Part shown: piece by piece, positions 44,577 to 53,200 of the stretch
Layout of the letters: every line of letters begins with the position of its first letter
Position numbering within the stretch: the first letter of the stretch is position 1
Program-made: the position numbers and the translations under genes
Notes under the pieces: generated by a model
The model's input: the letters and a program-made list of their open reading frames with translations, nothing else
What the model was told of the DNA's origin: nothing
Database searches by the model: none
Assembly (NCBI RefSeq): GCF_000513895.2
Contig: NZ_CP165783.1
Location: 434,001 to 498,000 of the forward strand
Direction: 5' to 3'
From: Ensifer sp. WSM1721
GTDB taxonomy: Bacteria; Pseudomonadota; Alphaproteobacteria; Rhizobiales; Rhizobiaceae
Length of the DNA stretch: 64,000 bases

Positions 44577-45560
44577 ATGCTCAGGACACTACGCCTCGCA
44601 ACCTATGCCAGCCTTTTGACGCTTGGCGGCCTCGCTTTCAGCGCGTCTGCTGCCGAGCTAAAGGTCGTCGCGAGCTTCTCCATTATCGCCGACTTCGCGA
44701 AGAACGTGGGCGGCGATCGGGTTGAAATCTCGACGCTGGTACCGGTTGATGGCGACGCCCACGTCTACGAACCGCGCCCGGCCGATGCGGCCGCCCTGGA
44801 GCGCGCCGATGTCGTTCTGGTCAACGGTCTTCAGTTCGAAGGCTTCATGTCGCGCCTGATCGAGACGAGTGGCACCAAGGCTCCCGTCGTCGAGGTGAGC
44901 AAGGGCATCGAACCGCTGAAGACTGCGGAGGAAGAGCATGCTCATCACGAAGGCGAGGAGCATGCGAAGACCGAAGAACATGTCAACGCCAGCGACGACC
45001 ATGGCCATGAAGGTCATCACCATCATGGCGAGTTCGATCCCCACGCCTGGCAGTCGATCCACAACGCCGAAATCTACACGAAGAACATTGCCGACGCTTT
45101 CTGCCAGGCCGACAAGGCTGGTTGCGCGACCTACGCGGCCAACTCGGAAGCTTATCTCGCCACGCTTGGCGAACTCGAGACGGAGGTGAAGGCCGCAATC
45201 GACGCCATTCCACGGGACAAGCGCACCATCATCACGTCGCATGATGCGTTCGGTTATTTCGCGCACGAATTCGGTCTGAAGTTCATCGCGGCCGAGGGCG
45301 TTTCGACGGAAGCGGAGGCATCCGCCGCCGACATTGCCAAGCTCGTCGACCAGGTAAAGGAAGACAAGGCCTCGGCAATCTTTGTCGAGAACATCACCAA
45401 TCCGCGCCTCGTCGACCAGATCGCGAGCGAAACCGGTCTGAAGGTCGGCGGGACGCTCTATTCCGACGCGCTCTCCAGCCAAGACGGTCCGGCATCCACC
45501 TACCTGGACATGTTCCGCTACAACGTAAACACCATCAAGGCTGCCATTCTCGGGAGCTAA
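44577..45560 (+). CDS. aztC: Zinc ABC transporter substrate-binding protein AztC
   Basis: 327 residues from the ATG at 44577, with GAAGGAGAT upstream. Signal peptide MLRTLRLATYASLLTLGGLA to SASA. A cluster A-I metal-binding protein: zinc ligands are in DGDAHVYEPRPADA, FDPHAWQSIHN, ITSHDAFGYFAHEFG and the Asp of LYSDALS. A His/Glu/Asp-rich loop (about residues 118-155, with HHHHGEFD) is the flexible loop thought to receive zinc from AztD. Confidence 0.94.
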   Translation: MLRTLRLATYASLLTLGGLAFSASAAELKVVASFSIIADFAKNVGGDRVEISTLVPVDGDAHVYEPRPADAAALERADVVLVNGLQFEGFMSRLIETSGTKAPVVEVSKGIEPLKTAEEEHAHHEGEEHAKTEEHVNASDDHGHEGHHHHGEFDPHAWQSIHNAEIYTKNIADAFCQADKAGCATYAANSEAYLATLGELETEVKAAIDAIPRDKRTIITSHDAFGYFAHEFGLKFIAAEGVSTEAEASAADIAKLVDQVKEDKASAIFVENITNPRLVDQIASETGLKVGGTLYSDALSSQDGPASTYLDMFRYNVNTIKAAILGS

Positions 45561-45567
45561 CGCAAGA

Positions 45568-45592
45568 GCCTGCCCGCACCCGCCGGGCAGGC
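45568..45592 (+). terminator. GC-rich hairpin after aztC
   Basis: GCCTGCCCG-CACCCGC-CGGGCAGGC, a perfect nine-base stem seven bases after the aztC stop. There is no T-run, so it is probably a partial terminator or 3' stabiliser before the GTPase gene. Confidence 0.6.
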
Positions 45593-45693
45593 CCCTCAAA
45601 CCACCCGTGTGAACCAACGTGGGACGCGATCGCGACATGATTGCCGGACTGTTCAAGCGGCGTAATGCGGTGCCCGAGAGATCGGAGAAGAGC

Positions 45694-46763
45694 ATGGGGC
45701 GGATCTACGACCCGGTGCCCGTAACACTGCTGACCGGCTTTCTCGGTTCGGGCAAGACGACATTCCTGAACGAGATTCTTGCCGATCCCCGGATGGCCGG
45801 CGCCGCGGTTATCATCAACGAGTTCGGCACGGTCCCGATCGATCACCACCTCGTCCGCAGCGGTTCTGAAAACTATTTCCGCACCACGAGCGGCTGTATC
45901 TGCTGCACGGCGACGAACGACATCCGCATATCCTTGCACGAACTGCACGAGGCACGGCTCCGAGGCGAAATTCCGCCGGTTTCGCGCGTAATCGTCGAGA
46001 CCACCGGACTCGCCGATCCCGCTCCGATCATCAACAGCCTCATTCCCGGAGCGCACCTGCCATGGGACTGAGGGACCATGTCGTCGCGGCTCACTTCTAC
46101 CTCGCTGAGGTTGTCACTGCTTTCGACGTCATGAACGGCCGCGCGACCCTTGATAGTTTCCTCGAAGGCTGGAAGCAGCTTGCCTTCGCAGACCACGTCG
46201 TTCTCACGAAAACCGATGTCGTCGGCGATGGTCGCGATTGGGCCGGGGAGCTCGGCGCGTTGAACCCGGCCGCCCAATATCATGACCGCCATGGACCGGG
46301 TTTCGAGCTAGCGGCTTTGTTCGGCAAACGTGCCTATTCTCTTAACGGCAAGGGCGAAGACGTCGGTGGCTGGCTTGCGATGGAGGCCCTCGCATCTCAC
46401 TCCGACCATAAGCATGATCCGAACCGCCATGGTGACGGGATCCAGGCGTTCAGTCTCACTCATGATCTTCGGCTCGAGCGACATGCGGTCGAAACCTTCC
46501 TTCACATCGTGACGAGCAATGTCGATTCGGGCCTGCTGCGACTGAAGGGCATATTCGCGGTTTCCGACGATCCGGATCGCCCGTTGATCGCACACGCGGT
46601 GCAACACCGGCTCTATCCCTTCCAGCGTCTGGAAGCGTGGCCAAACGACGATCGTCGTACCCGCGTCGTTCTGATCGGGCAGGACATGCCCGCAAAACCG
46701 ATACGCGACCTTTTCGACGTGTTGGCGCCGCGTTCGGCAAGACAGCAGCGGAGACTTGCATGA
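45694..46763 (+). pseudogene. Frameshifted third G3E GTPase of the zinc locus
   Basis: The first part (from ATG 45694, GGAG upstream) has P-loop TLLTGFLGSGKTTFLN, metal motif GCICCTATNDI and G3 [12 protein letters not shown], then stops at 46071. The rest of the family sequence follows from 46062 in another frame: MGLRDHVVAAHFYLAEVVTA, NKxD-like LTKTD, and a CobW C-terminal part (SGLLRLKGIFAVSDDPDRPL). The two halves together equal one normal protein of about 355 residues. One indel near 46050 (or a sequence error) splits it; a programmed frameshift is not indicated. Confidence 0.75.
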
Positions 46764-47047
46764 ACAGCGCCTTCATCAACCCTCTGGCGCGGGGTACGCC
46801 CGCAGTTGTGAGCAGGGCACGCGCCATTAAACAATGGACGCGCGAGGCTCTCACGCTGTCCGACGATGCCGTCGTCTCCGTCAATGAGCTCTCTTGTCGC
46901 GTGCCTGGCTGCCCGCCAAAGGAGACGGTGGTGCTTGTGATGCGGGGCGCACGAACGATGCAGGTCTCGATCCACAAAGCAATGCAGGAGCTCACAGCGG
47001 CCGATATCGCGCTTGCGTTCGCGACCATGGCAGAGAGACTGGATTGA
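46760..47047 (+). CDS. Small conserved protein of the zinc locus (95 aa)
   Basis: It overlaps the GTPase stop (ATGA). The sequence has SRARAIKQWTREALTLSDDA, then VNELSCRVPGCPPKETVVLV, a two-Cys turn typical of a small family often found beside COG0523 GTPases in rhizobia, and an AIALAF-like helical end (AADIALAFATMAERLD). A metal-binding or electron-transfer accessory is possible; no function is established. Confidence 0.7.
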   Translation: MNSAFINPLARGTPAVVSRARAIKQWTREALTLSDDAVVSVNELSCRVPGCPPKETVVLVMRGARTMQVSIHKAMQELTAADIALAFATMAERLD

Positions 47048-47735
47048 CAATTTCCACCGCAACCGGGGCTGGGTCAGCCGCGATCGGCCGGTCGTTGTCC
47101 AGTAAAATGTAAACCGGCGGAAGTTCGCGCACGACCACTGCAGACCATCCGGTGGAGCTGCCCCCGGGAGGCGAATTAGGTAGCCGCTGTTGAGAAACGA
47201 ACCGTCGGCCGAGATGAGGAAAGAAGGCGAGTGATGGTAGATCTCAAGACCGCCTTCTGCATTCCACGACGCCGAAAGCGAGCCGGGGGACGGATGCTAT
47301 GGTAAAAGCGGTTGAGTGAAGGAGGGTTGTCCTGTTTCATCGCGAGGTCGCAACCGCTAGCTTCCCACAGCGGCTAAACAAATCAGCCGCAAGCCGGTCG
47401 CGGCCGTCTCGCGTGATCGGCATCAAAAATTCATTGGATCATATGGCCCTTGGGGGCTTTGCTTGAGGTTCATTGGAACCTGCTATCGTGCGCATGATCA
47501 ACGCTGGGCTTGCAAGCCGATGTCGGGCCACGGCGCCGCAACACTCGAGAAGTAGCGAACTTTCTTCTTTAAGCTATTCCGGCCCATCGTCGACATAAGG
47601 GAGAGTTTATCACGATGTGGAACGCGTTAGAGGTCCAGCGAGTCTGCTGCCTGCCCCGACGCGCCATCTGTGCAGTTGTTTTGTTCTTCAGCTCAACTAT
47701 AGTGTGCGCCGTCTTTAGGTAAGCGAGGCGACCAC
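47048..47735. other. About 690 bases, decayed sequence and promoter of the acyltransferase gene
   Basis: On the minus strand, about 47100-47270, a frame with protein-like character (SWNAEGGLEIYHHSP, ISADGSFLNSGYLI) can be read but has no start and no known family. It may be a remnant of a lost gene. The right end is AT-richer and should hold the promoter of the HlyC-like gene. Confidence 0.35.
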
Positions 47736-48362
47736 ATGGGTCGCACGAAGGAAACGGGGCCAGTGGTGACGAAATCCAGTGTAGGTACGATAACCGACGA
47801 AAACGTGACAGCAGGCGTCAACGGCAAGGAAGCTAACGGTGTGGCCGCGGACCAGAGACTGGATCCGGCGCTCCTCGAAAAGATTGCGACCGTCCGCTCC
47901 AGGGTGAACGAGACCTTCGGCAAGGTGGCGTTGGCGATGATGGCGACGCCGCGCTACCGGCATCTGTCGATCGCCGACCTTTCGCATCTGGTGCTCGATC
48001 CGCTCATCCGCGACCGCATCGCCATCGCCCAGCCGGCCAATCCGAGCCCGGCGGACGGGGGGCTTGCCGGCATCGCTATCTGGGCAAGCGTGTCCGAGGA
48101 CGTCGATGCGCGCATCCGCGAACAGATCAAGGCCGGCGTCTTCCCCATTCGCCTCAAGTCCGAAGAATGGACGAGTGGCAAGATCAACTGGCTGCTCGAC
48201 GTCATCGCGCCGTCGCCTCGCCTCGCGACGTCCGTGCTCGCCAACTTCAAGCAGGTGCTGAAGGAGGGAGATCTGCGCATTCACCCGCTCGTCACCCGTC
48301 TGGTCGAGCCCGAAGCGCTCAAGAAGATGGGGGCGAGCCCGGTGGAGCCGAAGTCTGCCTGA
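47736..48362 (+). CDS. RTX toxin-activating lysine acyltransferase (HlyC/CyaC family)
   Basis: 208 residues. Aligned with HlyC from memory: FGKVALAMMATPRYRHLSIA carries the catalytic His (His76, equal to HlyC His23), and EEWTSGKINWLLDVIAP carries the catalytic Asp (Asp155, equal to HlyC Asp92); HlyC has EDWTSGDRKWFIDWIAP there. Enzymes of this family move a fatty acyl group from acyl carrier protein to Lys residues of an RTX protoxin in the cytoplasm. The first 45 residues are an extra, polar head. It is 1.9 kb upstream of the giant RTX gene in the same direction, with the immunity-like genes between. Confidence 0.9.
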   Translation: MGRTKETGPVVTKSSVGTITDENVTAGVNGKEANGVAADQRLDPALLEKIATVRSRVNETFGKVALAMMATPRYRHLSIADLSHLVLDPLIRDRIAIAQPANPSPADGGLAGIAIWASVSEDVDARIREQIKAGVFPIRLKSEEWTSGKINWLLDVIAPSPRLATSVLANFKQVLKEGDLRIHPLVTRLVEPEALKKMGASPVEPKSA

Positions 48363-49302
48363 TAGGTCGGTGATCCGGACGGTTTGCCTGGGCTTGGTCC
48401 AGGCAAGCCCGCGGCGTTCGAGGGGTACTCTTCGCTTAACCGTTCTGCCAGCAGGCCGGCATCCTGTTTCGGTCTGGTCGGTATGACGGGAGCTGCATGC
48501 GTCGTGACTTCGAGCGCAAACTTGACAATCTGGTTTCGTGAACGTCGGCCGGGTTTTAGCGATCTTGGCGGCAAGCTGAAGATGTCGTTCTCCTTGAGGC
48601 GCGAATCATTGATGCCCACCTCTCAAGGCAGACTGCAACTTTCGCGGTACCTGCAGTCTAATAGAGAGTCATCTACCTGCCAACTCGGTTGCGATCTGGG
48701 CCAGCCCTTGTCGCGATCGCTAGACCACCGTTGTTTTCTCTGGCGGTAATGCTCCAGGCCGAAACCGACTGCCCTCCCGGGTGCAATCTCTAAAATTTGA
48801 AAAAATGTATATGTTTCGCGTCGTTGATGCCAGCTGAACCCGCGATGCTGGCATTCGTCGATCTTCGGTTTTAAAATTTTGCCGAGTTCGATAATCCTAC
48901 TTTTTCACTCGTTGGTCTCTGTCTCGCGGAAGTCCGGCAAAATGAATTTCTTAAGAAATTTTTGCGTTGCGCGTTCTGGCCTATTTACAACTCAAGCGAG
49001 ATTGGGTTGATTGGCGGAATGAAGACGCGCAACCAGTAACGGACGTGCGATTTTTCCTTCTGGTAGCCGGGTGGGGGCCAGGCGCCAGGAAGGCAATGGT
49101 TGTTTTTCAGCCATGTCAACAGAGGGGCGACGGCGAGGGCATGAAAGCGCTAGATTTATACTTGGGTGGGACCAATCGGCCTGTCCCATGCGGGATATTG
49201 GCATGCAAATAGATATCTATTCCGTTTGTCTCAGGCGCCCCCACCAAGGCCGCCGCGCTTCCGAAAACTGCGTCCTAAGGCCCGCTTAGAAGAGGCGGGG
49301 CG
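48363..49302. other. 940-base spacer with an AT-rich core, no confident gene
   Basis: No family-like frame. Bases 48780-48975 are strikingly AT-rich compared with the rest of the window (runs such as TTTTAAAATTTTG), and hold a perfect palindrome at 48945-48960. This is the probable promoter and control region of the immunity and RTX genes. A frame from 48967 looks accidental. Confidence 0.45.
48945..48960. promoter_or_regulatory. Perfect 16-bp AT-rich palindrome
   Basis: AATTTCTTAAGAAATT, followed by TTTGCG. It lies in the AT-rich island upstream of the immunity-like and giant RTX genes. It could be an operator; the downstream T-run makes a weak terminator possible too. Confidence 0.5.
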
Positions 49303-49602
49303 GTGAAAGACAGTTTCGTCCCGAGCGAAAGTCGGAAACTTCGTCCTCGCCGATCGATGGAGCGGGACGGCTACGAGCTGTGGGCCACCTATGATCTCGG
49401 GGGTGGTGACATTGTGGTGACATCCGCAGCGCTCGAGGGGCCGGACCTGTGGTTCGAGCGTAAGCTTGAAAACAGGATGTTCATGAGCGGTCAGCTTCAC
49501 AACGCTATTCTGGCGGCAAAGGTGAAAGTCAATTTCCTGTTCGCGCAGGCGCACACGATCGATACGCTGGGAATACGAGCCGGTCGCGTTGCCGCTCTTT
49601 GA
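49303..49602 (+). CDS. Truncated Imm11-like (DUF1629-type) protein
   Basis: 99 residues from GTG 49303 (GAGGCGGGG upstream). It aligns only with the C-terminal half of the next protein: FVPSESRKLRPRRSMERDGY matches FVPSSSKNVRENPFSKGFY, and ALEGPDLWFERKLENRMFMS matches ALDGADIWIDPSLTRAFFVS. So it is a tandem paralogue that has lost its N-terminal half, or a minimal version. The pattern (alternating Leu/Trp strand, then a fFvSdrLa helix) is that of Imm11-family immunity proteins. Confidence 0.65.
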   Translation: MKDSFVPSESRKLRPRRSMERDGYELWATYDLGGGDIVVTSAALEGPDLWFERKLENRMFMSGQLHNAILAAKVKVNFLFAQAHTIDTLGIRAGRVAAL

Positions 49603-49657
49603 GATCGGACGGGGCTCGTCGGCCCTCTTGGAGCATCCAGTTTAGTGGTGGGAGGTA

Positions 49658-50281
49658 GTGATGAATGACCGCGTGTGGGTGAGTGTGGCGCCGGCTTCCA
49701 CCGAGACCGTTGTCGGTTTGGAAGCCGACATATTGCGGGAAAACAATGCTCTTGCGCTCGATAGCATTCGACGCAACACGGCAGGCGAACCGCTTTCGGC
49801 GGATCACTTTCCCAAGCAGATAAACATTGATCCCAACACCGACCATCCTGACGTGTTTACCAGGACCCGTCACCTCTTCCATGGCGGTTACTGGTACGTT
49901 TCGGCTGCGTGCGCTTCGGTTCTTCAATCTTGCGATCTTGGAAATGGCGCAGTCTATCCAGTGGACTTTCGGCAAATGGACCGAAAGACGCCTGTGCCCG
50001 GCCAATACTACGCCCTGAATATCGGCAATAAGAAAACTGCCTTCGTTCCATCCTCATCGAAGAACGTTCGCGAAAACCCATTTTCCAAGGGTTTCTATCA
50101 ACTCTATCCGATTGCCGAGGACGATGATGTCGCTGTCACTACGTCCGCACTGGACGGAGCCGACATCTGGATCGACCCGTCTTTAACACGAGCATTTTTT
50201 GTCAGCGATCGCCTGGCGACGGCCCTGCGGGCCGCTGGGTGTGACAAGCCATTCAAACTTCGTCGTTGCCGCATAGTTTAA
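49658..50281 (+). CDS. Imm11-like (DUF1629-type) putative immunity protein
   Basis: 207 residues, soluble, no signal peptide. The C-terminal part has the hallmark of the family: VAVTTSALDGADIWIDP, then AFFVSDRLATALRAAGC, then PFKLRRCRIV. The N-terminal part (VWVSVAPASTETVVGLEADI) is family-like but weaker. Imm11 proteins are known as cytoplasmic immunity partners of polymorphic toxins. Its stop is 17 bases before the giant RTX gene, in the same direction, which is the usual place of an immunity gene or a second operon member. Confidence 0.7.
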   Translation: MMNDRVWVSVAPASTETVVGLEADILRENNALALDSIRRNTAGEPLSADHFPKQINIDPNTDHPDVFTRTRHLFHGGYWYVSAACASVLQSCDLGNGAVYPVDFRQMDRKTPVPGQYYALNIGNKKTAFVPSSSKNVRENPFSKGFYQLYPIAEDDDVAVTTSALDGADIWIDPSLTRAFFVSDRLATALRAAGCDKPFKLRRCRIV

Positions 50282-50297
50282 TCGTTGGAGACCGAGC

Positions 50298-53200
50298 ATG
50301 GCGTCACGTGCATATCCGGCTCAATTCGAATCTGAGCATAAGATCGGTTCCAAGATATTCAATGAAGATCCAACTATGCGAGCGTTCCTCGCTGGGTTCG
50401 GAATTACCGAGAACATGATGGGTAATAGGCGAGCCCTGCTGTCGCACCCCGACAGTGTGGATACTCTCAGTCAATTGCCCGAAACGGCCATTAACACCCT
50501 GAGAAGACTGGGTTGGGGAACGCCGCGGCACGAAGGCTTCGACAATGAAGGCGGCGGTAAGCAACAAGGCAAGAATGATTTCCAGGCCGCCGTACTGGAC
50601 AGTATCAAAGACGCTTTCAACAGCGGTGACCTGTCGGAAACACAAGCAAAATATGCAGTTTACGACCTTTTCCTCTGGTCGGACAGACTCACCCAGGGCC
50701 TGATTTCGTACAACGGATCGCCTCTCCCGGTTATGGGAGGAGCGCAGATGTTTCAGACCTACATGAACGCTTGGGATGCTGGCATCGGGCGTGCGCTTAC
50801 AAACGAGCAAATAATTACAATTGCGGACAACCCCGCTCTCCAAGCCTCCATCGACGGGATGATGGGGCAATTCCTGAACACGCATGAAAAGGGGGTGGAG
50901 GCGGCTCGAATCGAACACTTGAATGCGGCGGTTGAGGCGCAGGTCGAGCTAGGGAAAATCGACGCCGAGAAGAAGGCGCTTATTGAGAAACTCATAAAAG
51001 ATAAGCATCCCGGTTTCAGCCAGGAAGTTAGCACCATCGTCATCGGGAGTCTCTTTGATGGCTACAAGACTCAGGTTCCCGATCCCATCCCCGATGTGGA
51101 TCAGCTGGCTGCCGCTGTCGCGCTCGAGCAGGGTATTCCCGGCATGTTCGAGACTCTGCGGGAAAAAATTTCCGGCATCATTGACGTAATCAAGACCATT
51201 GCCGGAGCGGTCGCTGACATCGCATCCGACGTGCTGGATATCGCCAAGAAATCGGTGAACTCGATCATCGTCGGTGCTGGCGGCGGCGTCATCGGCGATA
51301 TCGTTGAATTCTTCAACATGGCCTACGAACCCTTCAAGAAGGGGATCTTCGACGGCGATTGGTCCGATTTTTGGAGCACGGCGGCTAAATATTCCGTCAG
51401 CGCAGTGATAAGCGCCGTTGTTATAACCGGTTCCATTCTACTTACTGCGGCCATACCAGGCGTCGGCCCTGTCATTGCGCCGTTTGTTGCCGCTGGATGG
51501 GCCGCCTATGGCCTCTACGATGCAATCACCAATGGCGTGGAACTCCTCGGCAAGATCACTGCCGATCTCGCGGACATCATTCCCAAGATCGGCGAGACTA
51601 TCGAGCAGGTGGGGCAGAACCTCGCCGCCAATCTCGACATCATCATGCGCGTTGTTGCCAATGCGATGGATGTCGATTTCGACGCGCCCGTCTTCGCCGG
51701 TGGTGAGAGCCCTAATTCGCTCGCTCGCAAATATCTCGTAGACACGCTCGACCCAACCCTGCCGGGCAAAGTCACAGGCACGGGTGAAAACGAGCGCTTC
51801 TATGGCCGCAACAATGCCTTCATCGATGCGAAGGGCGGCAACGACGAAATTTATGCGCGCGGCACGACGAAAGCTTTGGGGGGCGAGGGCAACGACATTT
51901 TGGCGGGCGGCAGGGCGACTTACATTTTCGCCGGCCAACCGCTCGACCCGAATGATCCCGAAAGCGAGATTGCTCAAACAGATCTGCGCATGACTCTTGA
52001 CGGCGGCGATGGCGACGACTGGGTGGTCGCCATCGGTGGCACCGGTGCCATTACCGTTGGTGGCAAGGGGCGGGACTTCCTCTTCAATACCACGACCATG
52101 GGTCAACTCTATGGGGACACGGTCGATGGCGACGGAGTTTCCAGCGAGGGCGTCACGGATTCGGATGTGTTCTGGTTCTGGCCGGGCACGTTCATCATGG
52201 ACGCGCAGCCGAACGACCTGTTGCAGATGTTCGGTTTTCCGCTGCTCGGTGGCTCCAATTCGGTGGCGGGTGTCTACGCCGGCGATGGGTCGCTGGCGAT
52301 CGACTGGCTGTTCTGGTTCGTCTTCTATGGCTACACGGAAAGCGGCCAGCTCCTCGTCTACAACGCGTTGATCGACTCGGTGCTCGAAGCCGTCGATCCG
52401 ACCCATGGGGACAACGGCGTTGTCGACCGCGTCATGGTGGTTCAGAACTACACGTTCGGCGGTTGGAAGGATGAGGTCTGGGGCCGTCCGGCCGCAGGCG
52501 ACCTCGGCATGACCTTCCGCATTGCGAACGGCGAGGGTGCTAAGGAGATCTCGCTCTGGAACTTCGTCTGGGGTCACTTAATGACCTACATCGACGTGTT
52601 CTGGAACCTCACCAAGGCGATCCGCTGGCAACCCGTCGACGACCCGCTCGTCATCGACCTTGACGGCGACGGCATCGAAACGGTGGCGGAAAGTCAGTCG
52701 GGCGTCTACTTCGACCTCGACGGGGATTTCTTCGCGGAAAAGACTGGCTGGGTCGGGCCGGACGACGGCTTCGTCGTGATCGACCGCAACGGCAATGGTC
52801 GCATTGACGATATCTCGGAAATGTTCGGCGGGCCGGATCGGTCAGGCTTTGCGCACCTGGCCGAACTCGACGCCAACGGCGACGGTGTCATCAACGCGGA
52901 CGACACGGCCTTCACGCAACTACGCATTTGGCGCGATCTCGACCAGGACGGCGTGACGGATCAGGGCGAGCTCTCTACGCTCTTGGCGCTCGGCATCGCC
53001 TCGCTCGGCACGGGCCGCACCGATCTCGGCACGCAGACGCCTCAGGGCAACACGCTGTTCGGCCGCGGCGAATTCACACGCGTCGACGGCTCGACCGGCA
53101 AGCTCTACGACGTCGGCTTCGATACCAACCCGACCGACACTGTTTTCCGCGGCGAGCGCGGGGTTGCGGCCTGGCTGAAGGGCAGCGGCCAGCCGGATGC

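Noticed and set aside
45694..46763. Two separate genes, or a programmed frameshift, in the third GTPase
   Set aside because: The two parts make one normal G3E GTPase end to end. I see no slippery heptamer at the junction, so a simple indel or sequence error is more likely.
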